From the NCBI GenBank assembly GCA_903860195.1, contig CAIOPO010000100.1, positions 1 to 52,922 on the forward strand: a stretch of DNA of 52,922 nt. Reading direction: 5' to 3'. Below the pieces are notes generated by a model. It was not told where the DNA came from. It ran no database searches and was given only the letters and a program-made list of their open reading frames with translations. Within the stretch, counting starts at the first letter, position 1. Each line of letters begins with the position of its first letter. Source of the DNA: an uncultured Opitutia bacterium (GTDB taxonomy: Bacteria > Verrucomicrobiota > Verrucomicrobiia > Opitutales > UBA953). Shown piece after piece: positions 16,488 through 24,327 of the stretch. A program made the position numbers and the translations under genes.

Positions 16488-17207
16488 TCAGGCGCGGCCT
16501 TCCGCCTTGAGCGCCTGAGCGATGTCGGGGACGACGATCCTTCTTCGCCCCAGTTCGTCGCGCGCGAAATATTTGTCGGGCTGACGCACCAGGTCGAAGG
16601 GCTCGTCCGGCAGGTTGTCCTCGTCGAACTCCATCTCGTCGACCGGATCGATGTCGTCGAAGATGTGGCTCATCCGGAGCGGGTCGCCTTCCAGCGCCTG
16701 CGCCGGATTCGCCAGGCGTCCGACCTTCGTGAAGTTGAGGAACAGGCAGGGGAAGAACTCCTTCTCGTAGGGTTCGAGGAGGCGTGAGACCCATTGTCCG
16801 GGCACGTCCCATCGCCGGTTGAGGATCACGACGTCGGAGAAATGGACGCAGGGCGCGTACCATTCCGCGACCTCGGGGCGGCGGTGCGCCAGCGGACAGT
16901 CCACTACCGTGACGATGCGTTTGACGCGGCGGCTTCCTTCACGCGACAGCGCGGCGTGCAGCGCCTCCATCTGGTCGACCTGCGAGAGCGAGCCGCAGGT
17001 GATCAGCACCTCGGCCTCCGTGCCTTCCGGAGGGGGCAGGGCGGCGCGGCCTTCCTTGAAGGACCAGGCGTCCCCTCCGGCGGCCTCGCGCGACTCCCGC
17101 AGGATCCGCACGCGGGCGCCTTCGGGCCAGCCGGCTCCGACCAGCTCCTTGACGACCTCGGTCCTTCCCGAGCCGACGGCTCCGAGCACGATGACGACGT
17201 CCGTCAT
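16488..17207 (-). CDS. P-loop protein with arginine in Walker A, coupled to aroC
   Basis: This 239-aa protein begins [22 protein letters not shown]. The pattern GAVGSGRT matches a Walker A P-loop except that the invariant Lys is Arg. Later segments resemble CobW/G3E-type GTPases: [13 protein letters not shown] at the place of the switch strand, VVILNRRW near the expected TKxD base-recognition motif, and FLNFTKVG. The typical CobW CxCC metal motif is absent. The C-terminus is acidic ([20 protein letters not shown]). Its start overlaps the aroC stop by 4 bp (ATGA), so it is translated after aroC. Whether it binds nucleotide is unclear because of the Lys to Arg change. Confidence 0.7.
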   Translation of the reverse strand: MTDVVIVLGAVGSGRTEVVKELVGAGWPEGARVRILRESREAAGGDAWSFKEGRAALPPPEGTEAEVLITCGSLSQVDQMEALHAALSREGSRRVKRIVTVVDCPLAHRRPEVAEWYAPCVHFSDVVILNRRWDVPGQWVSRLLEPYEKEFFPCLFLNFTKVGRLANPAQALEGDPLRMSHIFDDIDPVDEMEFDEDNLPDEPFDLVRQPDKYFARDELGRRRIVVPDIAQALKAEGRA

Positions 17208-18313
17208 GCCTTCCTGCCGCAGCGTCCGAAGGGCGCGTTCTGTCCCCGGTCACGGATCCAATGGTCGGCCGCGACCAGCGCCGCCATCGCCTCGACGATG
17301 GGCACGGCCCTGGGCAGCACGCAGGGGTCGTGCCGCCCGCGGGCGGTGAGCTGCTTCGCCTTGCCGTCCGGCCCCACCGTGCGCTGGGCGCGGAGGACCG
17401 TGGCGGTAGGCTTGAAGGCGACGCGGAAGACGACCGTCTCGCCGTTGGTGATGCCGCCCTGCGTGCCGCCGGAACGGTTCGTCTCCGTGCGGATGCGTCC
17501 GCCGCGCCTGACGAACACGTCGTTGTGCGCCGAGCCGCGCATGAGCGTGCCGGCGAAGCCGCTGCCGATCTCGAACCCCTTGGTGGCCGGCAGTGAGAGC
17601 ATCGCCTTGGCCAGGTCGGCCTCGAAACGGTCGAAGACGGGCGAGCCCAGTCCGACCGGCAGGTTCTCGATCGCGCAGCAGATCACGCCGCCGACCGAAT
17701 CTCCGTCGGCGCGGGCGGACTTGATCAGCTCCTCGATGCGGCGGGCCGTGGCGGGATGGGGGCAGCGGGTCGGCGAGGCCTCGACCTGACGCAGCGTCGG
17801 CGTGCGGGTCGCGTCGGGCATGCGGACGTCCGACACCGACTCGACCCAGGCGGTGATGCGGGCTCCGCAGGCGTGGCGGAGGACCGTCTTCGCGACCGCG
17901 CCGGCGGCGACGCGGGCGGCCGTCTCACGCGCGGAGGACCTGCCGCCGCCTTCGACGGCCCGCACGCCGTATTTGGCGTCGTAGGTGTAGTCGGCGTGCG
18001 AAGGGCGGTAGGCCGTGCGCATCTCGGCGTAGGCGGAGGACCGCTGGTCGGCGTTCCTGATCACGATCGCGATCGGCGTGCCCAGCGTGAGGCCGTCGGA
18101 GGAGACGCCGGAGAGTATCTCGGGCTCGTCGCCCTCCTTGCGCTGCGTCGTGAGGGCGCTCTGCCCCGGCCGGCGGCGGGCGAGCTCGGAGCGCAGGAAG
18201 CCGGGGTCCAGCGGCACGCGGGGCGGACAGCCGTCAATCACCACGCCGATCGCGGGACCATGGCTCTCGCCGAAGGTCGCGATGCGGAAGCTGTGCCCGT
18301 GGATGTTGCCCAT
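17204..18313 (-). CDS. aroC: Chorismate synthase
   Basis: This is the last enzyme of the shikimate pathway, forming chorismate from EPSP with reduced FMN (369 aa). Signature segments are [10 protein letters not shown] (residues 14-23), [19 protein letters not shown] and, near the end, [17 protein letters not shown]. The length is normal. It heads a two-gene leftward unit with the P-loop gene. Confidence 0.97.
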   Translation of the reverse strand: MGNIHGHSFRIATFGESHGPAIGVVIDGCPPRVPLDPGFLRSELARRRPGQSALTTQRKEGDEPEILSGVSSDGLTLGTPIAIVIRNADQRSSAYAEMRTAYRPSHADYTYDAKYGVRAVEGGGRSSARETAARVAAGAVAKTVLRHACGARITAWVESVSDVRMPDATRTPTLRQVEASPTRCPHPATARRIEELIKSARADGDSVGGVICCAIENLPVGLGSPVFDRFEADLAKAMLSLPATKGFEIGSGFAGTLMRGSAHNDVFVRRGGRIRTETNRSGGTQGGITNGETVVFRVAFKPTATVLRAQRTVGPDGKAKQLTARGRHDPCVLPRAVPIVEAMAALVAADHWIRDRGQNAPFGRCGRKA

Positions 18314-18331
18314 GCGTTTCGGTTTCGGTTC

Positions 18332-18370
18332 AAAAAGATGACGCCGCCTGGCCTGGGGCCGGGCGGCGTC
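18332..18370 (-). terminator. Rho-independent terminator after the lipoprotein gene (minus strand)
   Basis: Read on the minus strand, GACGCCGCC pairs with GGCGGCGTC across a 13-bp loop, then atcttttt follows. It lies about 25 bp after the lipoprotein stop codon and just before the aroC start, so it separates these two leftward genes. Confidence 0.75.
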
Positions 18371-18394
18371 CGTCTGGCGGTACCGCCCGGGCGC

Positions 18395-18829
18395 TCAGCG
18401 GCGCAGGTTGGAGGAGATGCGGGAGATGAGCTTCTGGCTCTCCGGCAGGTTGCCGAAAGCGCCGTACTTGATGGACACGGCGGTGTAGGTCTCGTTCTTC
18501 TCCTTGTCCTCGGTCTTGACGATTTCGACGGTGACGAGGAGGTCGCCGACCGAGCGCGCGAACACTTTGACGCCGACCTTGTCCTGGGCTCCGCCGGATC
18601 CGGTGATGTCGGATTCGCCCGTGCGCATCATGCCGGGGGTCTGGTCGAGGGAGCGGTTGACCGCGTTGAAGACATTTTCCACCGGCGCGTTGTAGCGGGT
18701 GGTGACCACTCCTGAGATCTGGCTGGCGGTGGCCTCACGGCTGTCCGGATTGTCGACGCCGACGTTGGTGTTGCAGCCGGTGAAGGCGACGGCGGAGGCA
18801 AGGAGTGCGGTGGCGAGGGCGTGCTTCAT
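18395..18829 (-). CDS. Putative lipoprotein of unknown function
   Basis: This 144-aa protein begins MKHALATALLASAVAFTGC, a lipoprotein signal with the acylated Cys at residue 19. The mature part contains TTRYNAPVENVFNAVNRSL and VSIKYGAFGNLPESQKLI, a small alpha/beta pattern like that of DUF3568-type lipoproteins; this match is tentative. The track start 30 residues upstream is rejected because the lipoprotein signal must be N-terminal. It is monocistronic, with a terminator downstream and a 374-bp intergenic region upstream shared with mraZ. Confidence 0.75.
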   Translation of the reverse strand: MKHALATALLASAVAFTGCNTNVGVDNPDSREATASQISGVVTTRYNAPVENVFNAVNRSLDQTPGMMRTGESDITGSGGAQDKVGVKVFARSVGDLLVTVEIVKTEDKEKNETYTAVSIKYGAFGNLPESQKLISRISSNLRR

Positions 18830-18920
18830 GGTGTCGGTGGAGGATGGGGTGGAGAAAGCACAGGCCGGGAGGATTGGCAAACGATTTCGCCCCCGGCCGA
18901 AGGCCCCGGGCGCGACCATT

Positions 18921-18941
18921 TGTAGTTAAAAAACAACTACA
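18921..18941. repeat. Inverted repeat TGTAGTT / AACTACA
   Basis: Perfect 7-bp arms surround the 7-base spacer AAAAAAC. It lies 91 bp upstream of the lipoprotein ATG. It could be an operator for a dimeric regulator or a hairpin at the start of one of the divergent transcripts. Confidence 0.5.
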
Positions 18942-19052
18942 TACGGCCCGACTCTCCGGCCGCCCCGCCGCCGGATCCGCGCTTCTGTCGGCCGCCAGGA
19001 GGGGCTGCTTGCTGATCTTGGCGGTAAGCGGAGTCACAAATATCTGATAAAC

Positions 19053-19067
19053 AATACTTTGAGTATT
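19053..19067. promoter_or_regulatory. Palindrome AATACT-TTG-AGTATT upstream of the dcw -10 element
   Basis: Two perfect 6-bp arms surround a 3-base spacer. The palindrome ends 20 bp before the TATAAT hexamer, at or beside the expected -35 position, where no good -35 hexamer is visible. An activator or repressor site is possible. Confidence 0.4.
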
Positions 19068-19087
19068 AAAATGACTGTTTACACTCA

Positions 19088-19093
19088 TATAAT
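19088..19093 (+). promoter_or_regulatory. Candidate -10 element (TATAAT) of the dcw promoter
   Basis: This is a perfect sigma-70 -10 hexamer, 31 bp before the first TGGG motif and 110 bp before the mraZ ATG. The -35 region (ATTAAA at 17-bp spacing) is poor. The MraZ boxes would lie in the transcribed leader just downstream. Confidence 0.5.
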
Positions 19094-19123
19094 TGGAAAT
19101 ACCTGGATCTGTGAACAAGAAAA

Positions 19124-19188
19124 TGGGCGAACTTGGGGCTAAAACCTTGACCAGTGGGGGAGTGTGGGGAAAAGTGGGCGAACTGGGG
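19124..19188 (+). promoter_or_regulatory. MraZ box array: six TGGG motifs in phase
   Basis: TGGG occurs at 19124, 19134, 19155, 19165, 19175 and 19184, that is in two clusters with spacing of 10 bp, then 10, 10 and 9 bp. Known MraZ operators upstream of mraZ are TGGGN repeats with 5-bp spacers, the same 10-bp period. The near-identical 16-mers starting TGGGCGAACT at 19124 and 19175 suggest duplication of the operator. The array shows that the track start at 19093 for mraZ is too early. Confidence 0.75.
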
Positions 19189-19203
19189 GCTTCCTCCCAT
19201 TCC

Positions 19204-19662
19204 ATGTCCATTGGCGCTAACAACCTTCTCTTCACCGGCATCCACAACGGAAAGCTGGATGAGAAGAACCGCGTCACCATCCCGGCCTCCTGGCGTTCGG
19301 ACGGCGCCGGCGACCTCAATTTCCTGGCGATGTTCCACCCGGCGCTCGGCACCGTCGTCGTGTTCCCTCCTTCCATGGTGCAGCGGATCCGCGACGCCTC
19401 GTCGCAGGTCACGGTGAGCGATCCGGACAAGATGAACGCGCTCCGCACGCTCGGCGAGAACAGCCTGCAGGTCGTCTGCGACAAGGCCGGTCGCATCACG
19501 CTCAACGAGCACGTCGTCCGCCAGGCGAAGCTCGAGCGCGACGTCGTGTTCAGCGGCTCGTTCAGCACGTTCCAGATCGCCTCGCCGACGCCGCCGCGCG
19601 CCGACCGCGACTCGGAGTCCGCCCGCACCATCCTCCGCGCGCTGCGCGAACTGGGACTCTGA
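19204..19662 (+). CDS. mraZ: Transcriptional regulator MraZ
   Basis: This is the first gene of the dcw cluster, encoding an AbrB-like DNA-binding protein that regulates the cluster's own promoter (152 aa). Two SpoVT/AbrB-type repeats are visible: NGKLDEKNRVTIPASWR (about residues 15-31) and CDKAGRITLNEHVVRQA (about 93-109). The start is the ATG of MSIGANNLLFTG because the family begins there. The 37-residue extension in the ORF track lies over the operator array. It should bind the TGGG repeats directly upstream. Confidence 0.9.
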   Translation: MSIGANNLLFTGIHNGKLDEKNRVTIPASWRSDGAGDLNFLAMFHPALGTVVVFPPSMVQRIRDASSQVTVSDPDKMNALRTLGENSLQVVCDKAGRITLNEHVVRQAKLERDVVFSGSFSTFQIASPTPPRADRDSESARTILRALRELGL

Positions 19663-19713
19663 CTTGTATCCACTTTTTATTTACACTGCTCACAGTTTGT
19701 TCACAGACCGCCG

Positions 19714-20631
19714 ATGACCAGCCACGTGCCAGTCCTGCTGGAGGAGTGCATGACGCTCCTCGCCCCCGCGGAGGGGCGCGCCTACCTGGACTGCACCTAC
19801 GGCGGCGGCGGCCACACGGAGGCGATGCTCGCGCGCGGCGCGAGGGTGGACGCCATGGACCGTGACCCTGAGGCGGCGGAGCGCGCGCGCGCGACCTCGG
19901 TCCGGCATCCGGACCGCTTCCGCTTCCATCCGGAGGATTTCCGGCACCTTGACCGCGTTCCGGGACGGTATGATGGCGTACTGATGGACATTGGGGTGTC
20001 CTCGTATCAGCTCGACGTCCCGGAACGCGGCTTCGCCTTCAGGCATGACGGCCCGCTCGACATGCGCATGGACACCGCCCGCGGTCGGACCGCCGCCGAA
20101 TTCCTCGAGCGGGGCGGCCGTGATGAGATCGTCCGGGCCGTCCGTGATTACGGCGAGGAGCCGCGCTGGCGCCGCGTCGTCGACGCGATCCTGGCCGCGC
20201 GCGGCACGGGACGCCTCGCGCGCACCGCGTCCTTCGCCGAACTGGTGGCCGAGGCGGCCCCGCCGCCTCCGGGACCCCGCGGCGCCCATCCCGCCACGCG
20301 CACCTTCCAAGGGGTGCGCATCGCGGTGAACGACGAGCTGGGCGCGCTCGAGGAGGCGCTGCCCTCGGCCTTCGGCAAGCTTCTGGACGGCGGCGTGCTC
20401 GCCGTCATCTCCTTCCACTCCCTCGAGGACCGCATGGTGAAGCGTTACATGAACGGCCTGGCCGGACGGCCGGTCGACCGTGACGACGCGACCCCGCAGG
20501 ACGAGCGGGTGCGGCGCGCCGAACTGCTCACGCGCCGAGCCGTCAAGCCGTCCGACGAGGAGCAGGTCCGCAACCCCCGCAGCCGGTCCGCCCGGCTCCG
20601 CGCCGTGAGGAGGCTCGCCGAACCGCGATGA
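19714..20631 (+). CDS. rsmH: 16S rRNA (cytosine-1402-N4)-methyltransferase RsmH
   Basis: This SAM-dependent methyltransferase (305 aa) modifies C1402 of 16S rRNA. It has the N-terminal HVPVLLEECMTLL, the SAM motif YGGGGHTEAML, DIGVSSYQLD, and the C-terminal block RTFQGVRIAVNDELGALEE followed by VISFHSLEDRMVK. The 51-bp AT-rich gap from mraZ could hold an extra promoter but no clear element was seen. It overlaps ftsL by 4 bp. Confidence 0.97.
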   Translation: MTSHVPVLLEECMTLLAPAEGRAYLDCTYGGGGHTEAMLARGARVDAMDRDPEAAERARATSVRHPDRFRFHPEDFRHLDRVPGRYDGVLMDIGVSSYQLDVPERGFAFRHDGPLDMRMDTARGRTAAEFLERGGRDEIVRAVRDYGEEPRWRRVVDAILAARGTGRLARTASFAELVAEAAPPPPGPRGAHPATRTFQGVRIAVNDELGALEEALPSAFGKLLDGGVLAVISFHSLEDRMVKRYMNGLAGRPVDRDDATPQDERVRRAELLTRRAVKPSDEEQVRNPRSRSARLRAVRRLAEPR

Positions 20632-21020
20632 GGCCCGTCCGCGCGCTCACCTGGATGGCCGGCGCCGCCAGCCTCATCGTCTTCTTCGCCGGCACCATCA
20701 GCATCATGAGCCTGCGGATCGCCGCCGACGAGGTGGGCAGCCGCATCGTGAGGCTCGAACGCAGCGCCGCCGAGGCCCAGAAGGAGCTCGAGCGGCTGAG
20801 GCGCGACCGCGACCAGACCCTCGACACCATCCAGCTGCAGGAGCGGGTGGGGGAGAATTTCCGTCCGCCGCCTCCTGAGCAGGTGGTCTGGATTCCTCGC
20901 ATCCCCTACGCCCCGCCGCCCCCCGCGGCGGGCGCCATCAACGCGCCGGGCCCGCGCATGACGGCCCGCGAAGTCGCCTTCCGTCCGATGACGGGGCAGG
21001 GAGGAACGGCCCTGCGATGA
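20628..21020 (+). CDS. ftsL: FtsL-like division protein
   Basis: This small bitopic protein (130 aa) has a short cytoplasmic N-terminus, one membrane segment (AGAASLIVFFAGTISIMSL, about residues 11-29) and a coiled coil (VRLERSAAEAQKELERLRRD, about 41-60). That is the FtsL layout, and it sits exactly at the ftsL position between rsmH and ftsI. The C-terminal 55 residues are Pro-rich and unlike standard FtsL. FtsL sequences are poorly conserved, so the name rests on topology and place. It overlaps both neighbours by ATGA. Confidence 0.75.
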   Translation: MRPVRALTWMAGAASLIVFFAGTISIMSLRIAADEVGSRIVRLERSAAEAQKELERLRRDRDQTLDTIQLQERVGENFRPPPPEQVVWIPRIPYAPPPPAAGAINAPGPRMTAREVAFRPMTGQGGTALR

Positions 21021-22810
21021 CCCTTCCCCACGCCAGGCGAATGCGTTTCCGTTCGCTGGCCTGGGTCGTGTCCGCCTGCTTCCTGGCCGTGCTGCTCCGG
21101 CTGGTGCAGCTGCACTGGGTGGACGCGCCCGAGCTGCGCGCCGAGGCCTACCAGGCCCGGCGCCACGTCGAGACGCGCCCCTGCCGTCGCGGGGAGATCC
21201 GGGACGTCCAGGACAACCTGCTGGCCGTCTCCGAGGACGTGTGGGACATCGGCGTCGATCCCGAGTCGCTGCGGCCCGGCGAGGAGGCGCGCGTCCCCGA
21301 GGTGGCCGCGGCCCTCGGCCTTTCCGCCGCCAAGGTCCGCGAGGCCTTCGCCGCGCGCACCCGCACCGACGCCGAGGGGGTCGAGCGCAAGGTGCGCTGG
21401 ACCGTCCTCCTCAAGGAGGTCGGCGAGCCGGTCATGCGCAAGGTGCAGGCGCTGCGCATCAAGGCGCTCCGCGCGGAGCTCAAGTACCGCCGGAGCTACC
21501 CCAAGGGCAGCCTCGCCGCCCACGTCGTGGGCTACGTCAACAAGGAGGGCGTGCCGGCCGCGGGCATCGAACGCGTGATGGACTCGCTCCTCGCCGGTCA
21601 GAACGGATGGATCGAGTCGGAGCGGGACGGCCGCCGCCGTGAGATCGCGAGCAACCGTCTCCGCGAGGTCGATCCGGTGCCCGGCAGCACGGTCGTGCTG
21701 ACGGTCCACGGGCAGGTGCAGAAGGCCTGCGAGGACGCGCTGGAGGCCGCCGCCGCCCGCTACCGCCCGAAGGGCGGGGTCATCATCGTGAGCGAGCCGA
21801 AGACCGGCCGCATCCTCGGCCTCGCCAACTGGCCGACGTTCGACCTCAACCGCTTCTTCGACGAGAAGGAGGCGCCCATGGACAGCCAGCGCAACCGCGC
21901 GGTCTCCGACGTCTATGAGCCCGGCTCGGTCTTCAAGATCGTCTCGGTCGGCGGCGCGCTGCAGGAAGGGCTGGTCACGCCCAACTCCGTGTACGACTGC
22001 GGCGCGGCGCAGGTGCCCTACCGCGGCCGCATGGTCTCGATGCCCGCGGACTCCCACGCCATGGGCGTCGCGGACCTCAGGCGCATCGTCCGCGAATCCT
22101 CCAACCGTGGCACGGTCCAGGTGGGCATGCTCTACGCGGAACGTCTCGGTGAGGACCGTTTCTTCAGCCTCGTGAAGTCCTTCGGCTTCGGCGCGTCCAG
22201 CGGCCTCATCACGGGCGCCGAAGTCCCGGGACTGCTCATTCCGCCGAAGGCCTGGGACGGCCTCACGATCTCGCGCATGCCGATGGGCCACTCCGTCAGC
22301 GTGACCGCGATCCAGATGCACATGGCGATGTCGGTCGTGGCCGCCGACGGACTCCTCATGCATCCGCAGCTCGTGCTCCGGGTGGAGGATCCCGACACCC
22401 GAGAGCCCGTGCTCAGCTATCCGCCCCGCAGCCGCGGCCGCGCGCTCTCCTCCGCCACCGCCCGTCAGCTCGCCGGCATGCTCCGCGAGGTCTGCGGCAA
22501 GGGAGGGACCGCGCCGGTCGCCGACATCGCGGGCTACGAGGTCGCGGGCAAGACCGGCACGACGCAGAAGATCGTCGGCGGACGTTACTCGAGCGCGCAC
22601 CACGTGGCCTCCTTCAGCGGCTTCTTCCCCGCGCAGGACCCGCGACTCGCCGTCACGGTCATCATCGACGAGCCCCAGGGCGAGGGCGTCGGTTACGGCG
22701 GCAAGGTCTCGGCCCCGATCTTCCGCGAGGTCGCGGAGAAGTGCATCCGCTGGCTCGACATCCCGCCCGTCACCTCCGTCCGCGGCCCCCTGGCCGAAGC
22801 ACGCCGATGA
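21017..22810 (+). CDS. ftsI: Peptidoglycan transpeptidase FtsI (PBP3, class B)
   Basis: This septal penicillin-binding protein (597 aa) has an N-terminal membrane segment (about residues 12-31), a dimerisation/pedestal domain (about 50-200) and a transpeptidase domain with the serine motif S304-VFK, the SSN motif at 361-363 and the KTGT motif at 512-515. It lacks PASTA domains. It partners FtsW (28781), which makes the glycan strands it cross-links. It overlaps ftsL and murE by 4 bp each. Confidence 0.96.
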   Translation: MTLPHARRMRFRSLAWVVSACFLAVLLRLVQLHWVDAPELRAEAYQARRHVETRPCRRGEIRDVQDNLLAVSEDVWDIGVDPESLRPGEEARVPEVAAALGLSAAKVREAFAARTRTDAEGVERKVRWTVLLKEVGEPVMRKVQALRIKALRAELKYRRSYPKGSLAAHVVGYVNKEGVPAAGIERVMDSLLAGQNGWIESERDGRRREIASNRLREVDPVPGSTVVLTVHGQVQKACEDALEAAAARYRPKGGVIIVSEPKTGRILGLANWPTFDLNRFFDEKEAPMDSQRNRAVSDVYEPGSVFKIVSVGGALQEGLVTPNSVYDCGAAQVPYRGRMVSMPADSHAMGVADLRRIVRESSNRGTVQVGMLYAERLGEDRFFSLVKSFGFGASSGLITGAEVPGLLIPPKAWDGLTISRMPMGHSVSVTAIQMHMAMSVVAADGLLMHPQLVLRVEDPDTREPVLSYPPRSRGRALSSATARQLAGMLREVCGKGGTAPVADIAGYEVAGKTGTTQKIVGGRYSSAHHVASFSGFFPAQDPRLAVTVIIDEPQGEGVGYGGKVSAPIFREVAEKCIRWLDIPPVTSVRGPLAEARR

Positions 22811-24327
22811 ACGCCGCCGGAGCCTCATCCGCCCGCTCGACGGAAAAGCCGACCTTCCAGGAGCTCATGGAGGGCCTGCCGGTGCTCGGCCGTTGCGGGG
22901 ACTGGACGGTCCGGGTCTCGGGCCTCTCGACGGACAGCCGCCGCGTGCTGCCGGGCTCCCTGTTCTTCGCGCTGCCGGGACTCCGGAGCGACGGGCACGC
23001 CTTCGTCGACGAGGCCGTCGGACGCGGCGCCGCCGCCGTCGTCTCCTGGTCTCCGGTCGCCGGCATCCCCGCCGTCGCCGCCGCCCAGGTCGCCGAGCCC
23101 CGCAAGGTGCTCGCCGAAGTGGCCCGCCGGTTCCACGGACATCCCGAGCGCGCCCTCCTGCTCGCGGGCGTGACGGGGACCAACGGCAAGACGACCGTCT
23201 CCACCCTGCTGCGGCACCTGCTGCAGTCCGACGGCTCCTCCTGGGGGCTGATCGGCACGGTGCGCTACCATCTCGGCCGGCGCTCGGTGCCCTCCTACAA
23301 GACCACCCCCGAGTCGGCCGACCTGGCGGGCTTCTTCCGCCAGATGGCCGACGCCGGCTGCGCCGGAGCCTGCCTCGAGGTGAGTTCGCACGCGCTGGAC
23401 CAGGACCGCGTCCACGGCTTCCGCTTCGCCGTCGCCGGGTTCACGAACCTCACGCGCGACCACATCGACTACCACGGCGACCTGCAGGCCTACTTCGCCG
23501 CCAAGCGCAAGCTCTTCGACGGCGGCACGGGCGCTTCGCCCGGCGTCTGCGCGGTGAACGTCGATGACGAGCACGGGCGCGCCCTCGCCGCGGCCTGCCG
23601 CGAGCATGCCGCCGTCATCTCCTACGGCCGTGCGGCCGAGGCCGACCTGCGGGCCGAGGACGTCACGCTCGATCCCCTCGGGGCGGCTTTCAACGTCCGC
23701 TGGCGCGGCGCCACGGCGCGCTTCGTCAGTTCGCTGCCCGGCGCCTACAACGTGGAGAACGTGCTCTGCGCTCTGGCCATGGCCGCGGGGCTCGGGCGCG
23801 ACCCGCTGGCGCTGGCGCCCGCCGTGGCGGACTTCCCCGGCGTGCCCGGCCGCATGGAGCGGGTGGCGAACGGGCAGGACTACCATGTCTACGTCGACTA
23901 CGCGCACACCGACGACGCCCTCCGCAACGCGCTCGGCATGCTCCGCGCGATCACGCCCGGACGCGTGCTCTGCGTCTTCGGCTGCGGCGGCAACCGGGAC
24001 CGTGGCAAGCGCCCCGCGATGACCGCGGCGGTCGCGCAGCTCGCGCACCGCGCCTGGGCCACCGCGGACAATCCCCGCCGCGAACGGATCGAGGACATCT
24101 TCGCCGACATGCGGACGGCGCCCGGCGGCGTCGCCAACGTCGAGTTCGTGCCCGACCGCCGCGAGGCCATCGCCCTCGCCGTGGCCGAAGCGCGCCCCGG
24201 AGACTGCCTGCTCGTCGCCGGCAAGGGGCATGAGACCACCCAGGAGTTCGCCGACACGGTCGTCCCCTTCGACGACCGTCAGGTCGCCCGCGAGCTCATC
24301 GCCCTGCGGAGGGGGCGCGCCTCCTGA
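22807..24327 (+). CDS. murE: UDP-MurNAc-tripeptide synthetase MurE (meso-DAP type)
   Basis: This Mur ligase adds the third residue of the stem peptide (506 aa). It has the ATP site TGTNGKTT (123-130), the UDP-substrate segment YKTTPESADL and, at residues 421-424, DNPR, the motif of enzymes that use meso-diaminopimelate. The cell wall is thus predicted to be DAP-type, as in Gram-negative bacteria. The start is the ATG that overlaps the ftsI stop; the longer track ORF runs inside ftsI. Confidence 0.96.
   Translation: MNAAGASSARSTEKPTFQELMEGLPVLGRCGDWTVRVSGLSTDSRRVLPGSLFFALPGLRSDGHAFVDEAVGRGAAAVVSWSPVAGIPAVAAAQVAEPRKVLAEVARRFHGHPERALLLAGVTGTNGKTTVSTLLRHLLQSDGSSWGLIGTVRYHLGRRSVPSYKTTPESADLAGFFRQMADAGCAGACLEVSSHALDQDRVHGFRFAVAGFTNLTRDHIDYHGDLQAYFAAKRKLFDGGTGASPGVCAVNVDDEHGRALAAACREHAAVISYGRAAEADLRAEDVTLDPLGAAFNVRWRGATARFVSSLPGAYNVENVLCALAMAAGLGRDPLALAPAVADFPGVPGRMERVANGQDYHVYVDYAHTDDALRNALGMLRAITPGRVLCVFGCGGNRDRGKRPAMTAAVAQLAHRAWATADNPRRERIEDIFADMRTAPGGVANVEFVPDRREAIALAVAEARPGDCLLVAGKGHETTQEFADTVVPFDDRQVARELIALRRGRAS

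Larger units (their letters stand above)
18830..19203. other. Divergent AT-rich control region between the lipoprotein gene and mraZ
   Basis: This is the only stretch of more than 300 bp without a gene. From about 19010 to 19120 it is AT-rich, in clear contrast to the surrounding GC-rich coding DNA. It contains an inverted repeat at 18921-18941, a small palindrome at 19053-19067, a TATAAT hexamer at 19088-19093 and six TGGG motifs at 19124-19188. It should hold the main dcw promoter and the lipoprotein promoter. Confidence 0.75.

Noticed and set aside
19071-19142. 23-codon ORF starting ATGACTGTTTAC before mraZ
   Set aside because: It spans the -10 element and the first TGGG motifs, has no ribosome-binding site and its start would lie upstream of the likely transcription start.
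19093-19203. N-terminal extension of mraZ from the ATG at 19093
   Set aside because: The extension is translated from the TGGG operator array, begins within the TATAAT element and lacks family similarity; MraZ proteins begin near MSIGANNLLFTG.
19664-19706. DnaA-box-like sequences (TTGTATCCAC, TTGTTCACA) between mraZ and rsmH
   Set aside because: The best has one mismatch to TTATNCACA and the others more; there is no dnaA/dnaN gene nearby or further cluster, so an origin is not supported.
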